NCBI GenBank assembly: GCA_934590135.1
Contig: CAKTOT010000036.1
Coordinates: 1 to 19,478 of the forward strand
Source: an uncultured Muribaculaceae bacterium
Lineage (GTDB): Bacteria; Bacteroidota; Bacteroidia; Bacteroidales; Muribaculaceae
Direction of reading: 5' to 3'
DNA: 19,478 nucleotides
Under the pieces are notes generated by a model, which was not told the DNA's origin, did no database searches, and was given only the letters and a program-made list of their open reading frames with translations. This document shows, one piece after another, positions 8,175 through 14,807 of this stretch. The position numbers and the translations under genes were made by a program. Numbering within the stretch: position 1 is the first letter of the stretch; every line of letters starts with the position of its first letter.

Positions 8175-9398
8175 ATGAACAAGCTTTACACCCTTGCGAT
8201 GGCAGCAGCCATGCTGACATCCGCGCCAACAGCCATGGCATACGACTTTGCCGCGGGCGGACTATTTTATAATGTGCTTTCCGAAACAGATGGCACGGTC
8301 GAAATCACTCAAAACAAAAGCGGTACATACTCCGGCGACATCATCATCCCGGATGTCGTGACCCACAACGGCAAGACTTACGCCGTCATACGCATAGGTG
8401 ACTCCGCATTCAAACAGAGCGACATCACCTCGCTGCGCTGCGGCAACAACGTGACACAACTCGGGGCCTGGAGTCTGAGCAGCTGCTCACAGCTCAAAAC
8501 GCTATACATCTCCAAAAGCGTGACCAATATCGAGGCCGATGCCGCCTCCGGTTGCTCGGTGCTGCGAAATCTCGTGTTTGAACCCGGATGCGAGGCCGTA
8601 ATAGGCTCGCGTGCCTTTTCCAATTGTCCCAAATTCGTAAGTCTGCTTTTGCCGACATCCGTGACATACGAGGCTCAGGCTTTCGCCAACTCGGCTTGTT
8701 CCGTCGAATTTGTCGGCGACCTCGCGTCCCTCAACAACGGCGTGTTTGCCAACGTCTTCCCCGGCTACGTCATGCTCGGCGCGGCCAAGCCGCCAAAAAC
8801 CGGCTCGGTAAAACCGTTTGACAGCAAAGCCAAATACTTCTCCATGCTATTTGTGCCACGCGGAAGCCGCGACGCATACAAGGCCGACAGCTACTGGGGC
8901 GAGTTTTCAGAGATTTATGAGAAGCCCTTAGAACTGAAAGTCAACGGCTCGCCCGAGCGCATAGTCTCGACAAGCGTGAACGCCTCCGTAACCATGCACC
9001 TCACTTTCGATGCAAGGCAGGACGACTTCAGCCCCACCAATCTGGGAGTGTCCACCGATGACACCGACATCGTCGAAATAGAGTACCTCTCCACAGACGA
9101 GGACGGCAGCATAAACTACCAAGTCACCGGACTCAAAGACGGCATAGCAAAAGTCTACCTCCTATACTACAACACAAACGGGATTACAGTCACACACGTC
9201 TGCCATGTATGCGTAGGCCAATTTGCTTCTGCACAAGACATTACCGCCGATACCGCCGAACCGGCGGCTTACGGGGTCTACAACCTCGGAGGCGTCAAGG
9301 TGGCCGACAACATATCCAAAGACGCCGTCAACTCACTGCCGCGCGGCTTCTACATCCTTGTATCACCGCAAGGCACCACGAAGCACATCGTGCGCTGA
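8175..9398 (+). CDS. Secreted BspA-type leucine-rich-repeat protein with C-terminal sorting-like tail
   Basis: This 407-residue protein begins with a signal peptide (cleavage after TAMA, residue 22). Residues about 50-190 carry BspA/LRR_5-type repeats, seen in phrases such as VIRIGDSAFKQSDITSL, SLSSCSQLKTLYISKSVTNI and IGSRAFSNCPKFVSLLLP. The segment FSMLFVPRGSRDAYKADSYW (about 220-240) is typical of the end of such domains. Next is an Ig-like stretch (about 255-350), then a tail with VYNLGGVKVAD and GFYILV that resembles the type IX secretion type-A sorting domain. BspA-like proteins act at the cell surface, often in adhesion; the role here is not known. It is the only clear plus-strand gene and has its own promoter and terminator. 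Confidence 0.85.
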   Translation: MNKLYTLAMAAAMLTSAPTAMAYDFAAGGLFYNVLSETDGTVEITQNKSGTYSGDIIIPDVVTHNGKTYAVIRIGDSAFKQSDITSLRCGNNVTQLGAWSLSSCSQLKTLYISKSVTNIEADAASGCSVLRNLVFEPGCEAVIGSRAFSNCPKFVSLLLPTSVTYEAQAFANSACSVEFVGDLASLNNGVFANVFPGYVMLGAAKPPKTGSVKPFDSKAKYFSMLFVPRGSRDAYKADSYWGEFSEIYEKPLELKVNGSPERIVSTSVNASVTMHLTFDARQDDFSPTNLGVSTDDTDIVEIEYLSTDEDGSINYQVTGLKDGIAKVYLLYYNTNGITVTHVCHVCVGQFASAQDITADTAEPAAYGVYNLGGVKVADNISKDAVNSLPRGFYILVSPQGTTKHIVR

Positions 9399-9447
9399 CA
9401 CCCGGCCATAAGCACCTGCCGCCGCCCTTAGCGGCCTCATAATCCAT

Positions 9448-9493
9448 ACATTCGGGGCTGTGACGTACTCATCTGCGTCACAGCCCCGAATGT
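9448..9493 (+). terminator. Strong hairpin terminator after the BspA-like gene
   Basis: A perfect 18-bp stem (arms 9448-9465 and 9476-9493) has a 10-base loop and is followed on the plus strand by TTTGG. It lies 49 bp past the BspA-like stop codon and 37 bp beyond the end of the convergent minus-strand DUF2442 gene, so it may serve both directions. Confidence 0.8.
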
Positions 9494-9530
9494 TTTGGTA
9501 TAACGCTATGAGACAAGGCTGCGTGCAAGT

Positions 9531-9890
9531 TTAGAGAACCGCAGCCGACATATTTTTCGCTATCGATCGAAGCGTAGACTTAATATTCTTCAGCGTTTCA
9601 GCAGACGGCGTCCAAATACCATAACGGAAGCGGTCCAACTTGGACTTACTCATACCCAGCATTCCTGCGAACTCCCTTAAATCCAACCAAGTGAAAGGCG
9701 AAAGGAGGCTGTTAACCTCATTGTCATAATTGACCGACTCCGGCTTATAGAAATTAGATATGTGGATATCTTCGCCTATCTCGTCCCAACGTATGCTGCG
9801 ATTGTCATCCCACAGATAAAAATCCTCTCGCTGCTTTTCGGTTGCATCCTTAAGGATTGGAAATGCCTCAAGCGGCTGGCTGTATTCCAC
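9531..9890 (-). CDS. DUF2442 protein with C-terminal HTH, putative antitoxin (5' end out of frame)
   Basis: The intact frame from the GTG at 9890 gives 119 residues. The N-terminal part carries the DUF2442 core (SQPLEAFPILKDATEKQR and SIRWDEIGEDIHISNFY). The C-terminal part, about 70-119, reads as a Cro/CI-like helix-turn-helix (LREFAGMLGMSKSKLDRFRYG). This is the layout expected of a DNA-binding antitoxin, paired with the DUF4160 gene just upstream. Homology-like sequence continues upstream of the GTG as FSDGRIWIRTGGG, which is the missing first strand of DUF2442, but reaches an in-frame TAG at 9932-9930. The natural ATG at 9954 is one base out of frame with it. The gene is therefore truncated, frameshifted, mis-sequenced or decoded by frameshifting. 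The toxin-antitoxin role is inferred from family pairing. Confidence 0.72.
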   Translation of the reverse strand: MEYSQPLEAFPILKDATEKQREDFYLWDDNRSIRWDEIGEDIHISNFYKPESVNYDNEVNSLLSPFTWLDLREFAGMLGMSKSKLDRFRYGIWTPSAETLKNIKSTLRSIAKNMSAAVL

Positions 9891-9954
9891 GCCACCACCA
9901 GTCCGGATCCAAATGCGTCCGTCAGAGAACTATACTTTTTGTAATCGACTCCAT
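9891..9954 (-). other. Displaced 5' end of the DUF2442 gene
   Basis: An ATG at 9954, 11 bases after the DUF4160 stop codon, opens MESITKSIVL and ends at TGA (9924-9922). Reading FSDGRIWIRTGGG in the neighbouring frame (from 9929) restores the expected DUF2442 N-terminus when a single base is skipped anywhere between about 9940 and 9922. One skipped position gives CTC TGA C, the same general form as the +1 frameshift site of prfB (CTT TGA C). There is no obvious upstream Shine-Dalgarno-like stimulator. Confidence 0.55.
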
Positions 9955-9965
9955 AGTTTCACAAG

Positions 9966-10205
9966 TCATTTATCAAATGTTTTGTGCCACTCGGCAATAA
10001 TGTCACTCTTATAGAATTCGGCTGCTTCAAGAGCCTTGCTGACTATTTGAGCCTTCAATCCGTTGTTTTCTATTACCGAAATTTCCGGCTCCATCTGTAT
10101 CTTGGCCGACTTGTCTTGATACTGAATGTGCACATATATCGGCTCGCGGTCATTAGGATAGAAGAAAAAAACGAATTCCCGAATATGTAGAGGACTTGTC
10201 GACAT
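9966..10205 (-). CDS. DUF4160 protein, putative toxin partner
   Basis: A 79-residue protein fits the small DUF4160 family. The characteristic start is REFVFFFYPNDREPIYVHIQ, followed by a short sheet region (AKIQMEPEISVIENNG) and a C-terminal helix ending in AEFYKSDIIAEWHKTF. DUF4160 genes are commonly found beside DUF2442 genes, and the pair is often predicted to be a type II toxin-antitoxin module; biochemical proof is limited. The DUF2442 gene follows on the same strand after 11 bases. The usual H-x-H motif (xxHFHV or IHVH) is changed to YVH here, so only one histidine remains. Codon use is more AT-rich than in the Sus genes, suggesting mobility of the pair. Confidence 0.72.
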   Translation of the reverse strand: MSTSPLHIREFVFFFYPNDREPIYVHIQYQDKSAKIQMEPEISVIENNGLKAQIVSKALEAAEFYKSDIIAEWHKTFDK

Positions 10206-10218
10206 TGTATATTTTCGG

Positions 10219-10228
10219 ACTAATTAGT
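10219..10228. promoter_or_regulatory. Palindrome upstream of the DUF4160/DUF2442 pair, candidate operator
   Basis: ACTAATTAGT is a perfect 10-bp palindrome starting 14 bp upstream of the DUF4160 ATG. It is overlapped at its end by a second palindrome, TGATCA (10228-10233). The position suits an autoregulatory operator for the HTH-bearing partner, but short AT-rich palindromes are common, so support is weak. Confidence 0.25.
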
Positions 10229-10360
10229 GATCATTTTATTCACACACACAGAGTTAGTTCTAAGCCGTCATATATGCAAACAAATAAACGTTAATCGACA
10301 AAGTCAGACAACTGCCGTACAGACATCCCGCGGGATTGTACTGACGCGCCACAAATACGC

Positions 10361-10402
10361 AGGCAGGGACGCTCTCCATTTTCACGGAATGCGCCCCTGC
10401 CT
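10361..10402 (-). terminator. Hairpin downstream of the SemiSWEET gene
   Basis: Arms AGGCAGGG (10361-10368) and CCCTGCCT (10395-10402) pair over 8 bp and extend inward by CGC/GCG after one mismatch. It lies about 56 bp beyond the stop codon of the minus-strand SemiSWEET gene. There is no long T run, so terminator function is uncertain. A perfect 12-bp palindrome, ATCCCGCGGGAT (10325-10336), lies further on. Confidence 0.45.
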
Positions 10403-10457
10403 TAGCTTTGTTCGACAGCGCGAAGATGCTATGTCGGACTTACTTCGTCTGCCGGGG

Positions 10458-10748
10458 TTACTTCTTCTTGAAGTAGTCGTTGTAGATTTTGATGCCGAAG
10501 ATGATAGCCGAGCATACGGCGGTGATGACGTTGGTGACCACCAGCGGCCAGTTGTTGATCATAAAACCCTGCACGACGAAGAATATGGAGCCGAGGCCCA
10601 TCATGCAGAAGGTGGCCATGGCGATGCCGTCGGTGTAGCGTGTGCGCATGGTGGTGATAGCTTGGGGCATATAGCCGAAGATCATACAGATTGCAGCCAG
10701 GCTGCCGAAGATGTTGTCCGGAGTGAACATTGCGGATATTGTTTCCAT
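10458..10748 (-). CDS. SemiSWEET-type PQ-loop sugar transporter
   Basis: The chosen start gives 96 residues, the usual SemiSWEET size, forming one three-helix bundle. The first helix carries the PQ motif (FGYMPQAITTMRTRYTDGI), followed by MATFCMMGLGSIFFVVQGF and a last helix NVITAVCSAIIFGIKI before a lysine-rich tail. SemiSWEETs work as dimers in the inner membrane and let mono- or disaccharides move down their gradient. An upstream in-frame ATG at 10793 would add 15 polar residues (PCDTSKKPINIYTT) not expected in the family, so 10748 is preferred. If the -7 box at 10814 is used, both starts stay possible. The gene stands alone. Function is by family; the sugar is unknown. Confidence 0.85.
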   Translation of the reverse strand: METISAMFTPDNIFGSLAAICMIFGYMPQAITTMRTRYTDGIAMATFCMMGLGSIFFVVQGFMINNWPLVVTNVITAVCSAIIFGIKIYNDYFKKK

Positions 10749-10780
10749 CGTGGTGTATATATTGATAGGTTTTTTAGATG

Positions 10781-10809
10781 TGTCACATGGCATTAGGCTT
10801 GATGTGACA
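10781..10809. promoter_or_regulatory. Inverted repeat in the SemiSWEET leader, candidate operator
   Basis: TGTCACAT (10781-10788) and ATGTGACA (10802-10809) form a perfect 8-bp inverted repeat with a 13-base centre. It lies between the candidate -7 box (10814-10821) and the preferred start codon at 10748, covering the likely transcription start. This is a fitting place for a repressor operator; the regulator is unknown. Confidence 0.4.
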
Positions 10810-10813
10810 AGTA

Positions 10814-10821
10814 CAAATGTA
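10814..10821 (-). promoter_or_regulatory. Candidate -7 box of the SemiSWEET promoter
   Basis: TACATTTG on the minus strand matches the Bacteroidota TAnnTTTG element exactly. No TTTG is seen 19-21 bases upstream, so the -33 part is missing or degenerate. Confidence 0.4.
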
Positions 10822-11052
10822 TAGTTATTTATCAGTATTTAATTATCGTGATACTTCCATGTCTGTTTCGCCGAGGCCGACAACCCGGCCGGCATAATGC
10901 CTAATTATTGTAGGTACGCAGTATATTGCGCCCGCAGCGACTTGCGTAATATTGCACAATATGTATGAAATCAGCATATTACCGTCCTACTGCATGGGCG
11001 CTATGTATAGCGCTCCTACTTTGACGCGCGGTCGGGTTGCCCGAAAAACATT
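10822..11052. other. Non-coding stretch with small palindromes
   Basis: No gene is visible between the SemiSWEET promoter and the terminator of the next gene. Two interrupted palindromes are present: ATATTG-CA-CAATAT (10949-10962) and GCGCTAT-GT-ATAGCGC (10998-11013). The second is flanked by direct copies of TCCTACT (10985-10991 and 11014-11020). Their role is unknown. Confidence 0.4.
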
Positions 11053-11086
11053 CCGAGGGCGGTGCTAATTGAAGCATCGCCCTCGG
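11053..11086 (-). terminator. Rho-independent terminator of the secreted-protein gene
   Basis: A 14-bp stem (11053-11066 with 11073-11086, one G-T wobble) has a six-base loop. On the minus strand it is followed by AATGTTTTT. It lies 64 bp past the stop codon of the 391-residue secreted protein, in the expected orientation. Confidence 0.85.
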
Positions 11087-11150
11087 GGTGGGATAGTGTT
11101 ACTTATCCTTGGGACCTACTGCGGTCCGGGGGAAGTATGTCTGTGGTGTC

Positions 11151-12326
11151 TTATTTTACAAGAACCTTGGAGGCTTTTTCGCCGACAACCTTGATGTAGA
11201 GGCCGTTTGCGGGGTTGGCCACGCGTACGCCCTGGAGGTTGTAGTATACGGGAGCTACGTCGGCATCAGCTGCGATGACGTCGTTGACACCCTGAGTGAA
11301 GTTAACGGTATATACAGCTGCGAGGCAGTTGTTGTTGTTGGCGCCGTACCACTGGTAGATTTCGTAGTTGTTTTCGTCGATCTGACGAACATTGTACGAA
11401 CCGAAGCTCTGGCCGCCGGTTTCGCATACCACGGGAACACCGCCGTCGGTTACGGAGTTGAAGACTGTATTGCCATCTTCGTCAGCGATTTCGAAAGCGT
11501 TTTCGTGAGCTTTGTTCATCGTAACGGGGTTGATGGTGTAACGTTTTTCACCATGAGTGAATACGTCAAAACCTTCGGTGCCGCTGGTTTTAGTTTTGGG
11601 AGCGGCAAATGCCATCCAGTCGCTACCGTCATAGTAGTATATCTTTTGGTTGCCGCGCGTACGCTGTGCAAAGCCTTGTGTACGTACATCGTCACCCATA
11701 CCTACGAGGGTTTCGAAGTCAAAGAGAGGCTGAGCGCAAGAACTGGTACCCAGAGCGATAGGACAGGGTTCGGACATCAGGTAGGAGAGGTCGCCCATAG
11801 CCTGCTGACCATTTTGTACGAAGATGGTTGTAACAGTGGTGGCACCATTCATTGTGATGAAGAAGAACGCTCCTTCTTCGGACAGAAGGTTACCGGCAAC
11901 ACGACCGATTTGATCTGTACGTGCGGGAGCGACACCTGCATTATCTGCATTGATGTCAACCACCAGCTGAGTCTGGCTCTTGTCCTCTGCGCTGATGATA
12001 ACGTAGTTGGTGGCGGAAGCTGCGCCGGCGAAGCCGGTGCTTACGAGTACGTTGCCGGCGTCATCGATGGCGATACCGGTACCGATACCTTCTACGGTTG
12101 CGTATTCTTCAACGTTGCCGTCTTTGTCGATGGTCATCACCTTCTTGTTGGCTTTGTCGTTGAAGTAAACCTTACCACCGAAACCGGCGCCGAAGCGGCT
12201 TTCGTTACGGTTTGTCGTGTAGGTCTTGTACCATTCGGTCTTGACAGTCATAGTTTGTGCCATGGCGGGAGCAGCGAGGGCTACTACACCTGCTGCCAGC
12301 ATGATGTTGCGTAAAGATAATTTCAT
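11151..12326 (-). CDS. Secreted protein of unknown function with type-IX-like C-terminal tail
   Basis: This 391-residue protein has a clear signal peptide (cleavage after APAMA, residue 23). Its middle section is beta-rich with propeller-like phrases such as FGGKVYFNDKANKKVMTIDKDGNV and GIGTGIAIDDAGNVLVSTGF, reminiscent of NHL/SMP-30-type blades. The last 32 residues (VYYNLQGVRVANPANGLYIK onward) match the pattern of short type-A sorting tails read by the type IX secretion system in Bacteroidota. It is probably exported and anchored at the surface or released. No catalytic motif was recognised. The gene stands alone, with a strong terminator downstream and a 308-bp gap upstream. The propeller assignment is weak; secretion is well supported. 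Confidence 0.8.
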   Translation of the reverse strand: MKLSLRNIMLAAGVVALAAPAMAQTMTVKTEWYKTYTTNRNESRFGAGFGGKVYFNDKANKKVMTIDKDGNVEEYATVEGIGTGIAIDDAGNVLVSTGFAGAASATNYVIISAEDKSQTQLVVDINADNAGVAPARTDQIGRVAGNLLSEEGAFFFITMNGATTVTTIFVQNGQQAMGDLSYLMSEPCPIALGTSSCAQPLFDFETLVGMGDDVRTQGFAQRTRGNQKIYYYDGSDWMAFAAPKTKTSGTEGFDVFTHGEKRYTINPVTMNKAHENAFEIADEDGNTVFNSVTDGGVPVVCETGGQSFGSYNVRQIDENNYEIYQWYGANNNNCLAAVYTVNFTQGVNDVIAADADVAPVYYNLQGVRVANPANGLYIKVVGEKASKVLVK

Positions 12327-12634
12327 ACTGTTAAGTTGAGATTAGTTATTAGATATAGAATTTTTGTTTCTCTATTTTAGGGTATACAATTGCGCGTCAA
12401 TCAAATGATTAAAGGCCGATGCGGAGTGCGTCCGGCGGCCGTTGCGCAATAATCGGCGTAAAGGTAGCCATTTTTTCGCGTTTGGGAGTGCCGACAACCC
12501 TCGAAAAGCCCGAAGTTTAACTATTTTTAGTCTTTTTTAAGCCACCAAACACAACTTTACCCTTGACAATAGCCGAGTAGTTACCGAGACTTTCGAGGCA
12601 ATTTTCACGAGAAGCGAGCGGCTATGCCCCACCC
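12327..12634. other. 308-bp intergenic region upstream of the secreted-protein gene
   Basis: No gene is seen. The region is AT-rich near the secreted-protein gene and again around 12515-12550. No full TTTG-N19-21-TAnnTTTG promoter was found; the nearest minus-strand match, TACCTTTA near 12470, lacks a -33 box. A weak GGCCG/CGGCC inverted repeat (12414-12440) and the palindrome TTGCGCAA (12442-12449) are present. No clear terminator for the CPBP gene was seen. Confidence 0.4.
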
Positions 12635-13519
12635 TTACGCCGTGCGACTGCTGCCATAGCCTTTGGCGGCACGGCGGGTCAGCACCAAGCCTATGACGGT
12701 CAGCGCTACACTGACACCTATTATTATATAGGACATTGCAGTGCCCTCCGTACCCAAGACATTGATATCGGCGGCACCGGCGCAGTGGCGCGAAACGATA
12801 TATATGGCATTATTGAACACGTGCATCAGCACCGGCAGCCACAGCGAGCCGCTCCACAGCAGCAGATAGCCGAAGTAGGCGCCTAAGAGCAGACGCGGCA
12901 CAAAGCCGAAGACCTGCATGTGCATGGCGCTGAACAGCGCCGCCGCAACCCATATCGCCACTGAGGCGTGCCAACGGCAGCCGATGAAAAGTCGCTGGAC
13001 CATACCGCGAAAGAAGAGTTCCTCGGAAAATCCGGCAAGGACGGCGACAATGAGCAGGTTCATAATCAGCGACCCTATGTCCGCCGAGCCGAGCATAGCC
13101 TCGGTGGTGCGTGCCGCCGCTTCTTCGAGCCCGCGCAAATATGCGGCTATGCCTTCGGGCAGCGGCAGCGAGGCGTTGGCCTCTATCATCCAATTCATTG
13201 CGGGAATGCTAACTATCATAGTCAGCGCGGCAGGCCATATCGCCCTACCCCGTGGCGCACTGTACACGGCAAGGAAACGTGCCGGCAGGCGCGTCAGCAG
13301 TACGGCCACGATGACCGCCGGCATTACAAACAGCAGCATATCCTGCATCACGGCGGCTATGCGCAGCATCCGCACATTGTCCGCGCCGAAAGCGCCGCGC
13401 ATCAGCTGCAAGGCCAAGCCCGTAATCACATAGAATAGCACGGTGACGCATGCGGCGAGCATCAGTCGGCGACCGGGCGTCAGCGACAGTGCCGGCACCG
13501 TATTCTTATTTGTCTTCAT
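12635..13519 (-). CDS. CPBP-family intramembrane glutamic endopeptidase
   Basis: A 294-residue polytopic inner-membrane protein with about seven hydrophobic segments. It holds all three family motifs: EELFFR at 166-171, FSAMH at 196-200, and HVFNN at 233-237. These supply the glutamate and histidine residues of the Rce1/CPBP (Abi) proteases, which cleave within membranes and in bacteria are linked to peptide maturation, bacteriocin self-immunity or envelope regulation. The active-site set looks complete, so the enzyme should be functional. It lies 91 bp downstream of the ABC permease gene on the same strand and may be the last gene of that operon, although the spacer carries a short tandem repeat. 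The substrate is unknown. Confidence 0.9.
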   Translation of the reverse strand: MKTNKNTVPALSLTPGRRLMLAACVTVLFYVITGLALQLMRGAFGADNVRMLRIAAVMQDMLLFVMPAVIVAVLLTRLPARFLAVYSAPRGRAIWPAALTMIVSIPAMNWMIEANASLPLPEGIAAYLRGLEEAAARTTEAMLGSADIGSLIMNLLIVAVLAGFSEELFFRGMVQRLFIGCRWHASVAIWVAAALFSAMHMQVFGFVPRLLLGAYFGYLLLWSGSLWLPVLMHVFNNAIYIVSRHCAGAADINVLGTEGTAMSYIIIGVSVALTVIGLVLTRRAAKGYGSSRTA

Positions 13520-13556
13520 ATAATGGTGTATTATTTTCTTGAGTGTGTGGTCGGTA

Positions 13557-13605
13557 TGGCTATTATAGCTATTATAGCTGTTATATATGGCTATTAGAGC
13601 TATTT
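13557..13605. repeat. Short degenerate tandem repeat between permease and CPBP genes
   Basis: A 9-bp AT-rich unit of the form TAGCTATTA recurs in about five degenerate copies: TGGCTATTA, TAGCTATTA, TAGCTGTTA, then GGCTATTA and AGCTATTTA after a short interruption. It fills most of the 91-bp spacer. It could be a slippage-prone spacer or part of a promoter for the CPBP gene. Confidence 0.5.
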
Positions 13606-13610
13606 ATGCG

Positions 13611-14807
13611 TCAGGAGGCGAAGAAGTTGCGATGGACGATGCGGCGGATGGCCAGGGCGTTGGCGCAGGTCAGCAGCGCAACGATGACTACGCCGGCGCA
13701 TATCGCGGTCCACGGCCCGGCGGGTGCCATACCGATGTCGGCCAGGCGAGGCGCCCACCACGATGCAGCGGTGAGCGCGGCGGCCAGCGACAGCACAAGC
13801 ACTCCGGCATTCACTGCTCCTATCAGCAGATAGTACGGACGCGCAACCTGACCGGGCGAGTAGCCCAGCAGCATCAGGTCATGCAATTTTTGCTTGTTCT
13901 TTTGCAGGAGCAGGTAGATGCTGAGCATCAGGATAAAGAATGCCAGCAGCGAGATAATCACGCCCACGGTGAGGACTATGGTGGTGACCACGCGCATGAA
14001 GTATGCAGCCTTGGAGTTGTCGGCCTTGTCGCCGGCTATTTCGTAGCCGTGGCGCTTGATATACTTGGCTATGGCCGGGTCGCCGGCGGTATTGGATTCG
14101 ATAATCAGGCGCGAGGGATTGCGGCGGTCGCCGGGGGCGGCATAGCGAGCATTGGCCCAGTCAAGGAAGGACTGCGGCACGGCTATGGTGTTGAGGCGCG
14201 ACGAGAACCCGACGATGCGCGCCGGCAAGGTCTCGTGCAAGCCGTTACCACTCAGCGTCATAGTCATCGGTACGGTACCGATAAGGCCTTCGGAGAGCTG
14301 AGGCATATTGCGCGTGGTGGCAAATCCGAAATTGTACAGCGTCAAGTAGTCCTTGGACATTATCACCGGAATCACGGGATTTGACGGGTCAAAGGTCCAG
14401 TCTTCGGGGTTTATATCGAGGAATTCGTCGGGGATGGCCTCGAAAAACAGGTAGGTGGACATACGCCGTCCGCCCATTTCGATGGCAGCCATCACCGAGA
14501 AATCGGCGCCGGTGAATTGTCCGACGCGGCGTGTCCACGGCTGATGCTCTATATCGGCTATTTCGTCGGCCGAAAAGGATGTATCGCCGCCGGCGCCCAT
14601 AGTATTGAGCGCATTGACTTTCTTGGAGATGATGACATAGTCTTTGCTCAGAAACGAGTCTTCGCTGCCGATGGTTTCGGAGGTGTCATTGTAGAACTGT
14701 ACGGCGGCTATGATGATGCTCAGGCCCACGAGGTTGGCGATGGCATAACCCGCTATCTGCGATACCGAGATGTTGCGGCGCAGGAGTTTCCAGACGTTGT
14801 TACTCAT
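13611..14807 (-). CDS. FtsX/MacB-type ABC transporter permease
   Basis: A 398-residue permease. One N-terminal membrane helix (about 18-38) is followed by a large periplasmic domain (about 40-265). Three C-terminal helices (about 274-301, 326-347 and 365-385) follow. The cytoplasmic loop after helix two carries KLHDLMLLGYSPGQVARPYY (307-326), the FtsX-family segment that contacts the ATPase. This topology is that of the type VII ABC superfamily (MacB, LolCE, FtsEX), which transmits ATP-driven motion to the periplasm and does not usually move substrates through the membrane. Its ATG overlaps the stop of the ATPase gene (ATGA, 4 bp), so the two are translationally coupled. Two upstream lipoproteins are likely partners. 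The substrate is not known. Confidence 0.88.
   Translation of the reverse strand: MSNNVWKLLRRNISVSQIAGYAIANLVGLSIIIAAVQFYNDTSETIGSEDSFLSKDYVIISKKVNALNTMGAGGDTSFSADEIADIEHQPWTRRVGQFTGADFSVMAAIEMGGRRMSTYLFFEAIPDEFLDINPEDWTFDPSNPVIPVIMSKDYLTLYNFGFATTRNMPQLSEGLIGTVPMTMTLSGNGLHETLPARIVGFSSRLNTIAVPQSFLDWANARYAAPGDRRNPSRLIIESNTAGDPAIAKYIKRHGYEIAGDKADNSKAAYFMRVVTTIVLTVGVIISLLAFFILMLSIYLLLQKNKQKLHDLMLLGYSPGQVARPYYLLIGAVNAGVLVLSLAAALTAASWWAPRLADIGMAPAGPWTAICAGVVIVALLTCANALAIRRIVHRNFFAS

Noticed and set aside
10749..10793. Longer N-terminus for the SemiSWEET protein
   Set aside because: The 15 added residues are polar and do not fit the compact family architecture, although an ATG exists; 10748 is preferred.
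10227..10796. 189-residue plus-strand open frame over the SemiSWEET gene
   Set aside because: The minus-strand frame has the PQ-loop motif and three membrane helices; the plus frame is a histidine/glutamate-rich shadow.
11109..12314. 401-residue open frame antisense to the secreted-protein gene
   Set aside because: The minus-strand frame has a signal peptide, a sorting-like tail and a terminator; the plus-strand frame has none of these.
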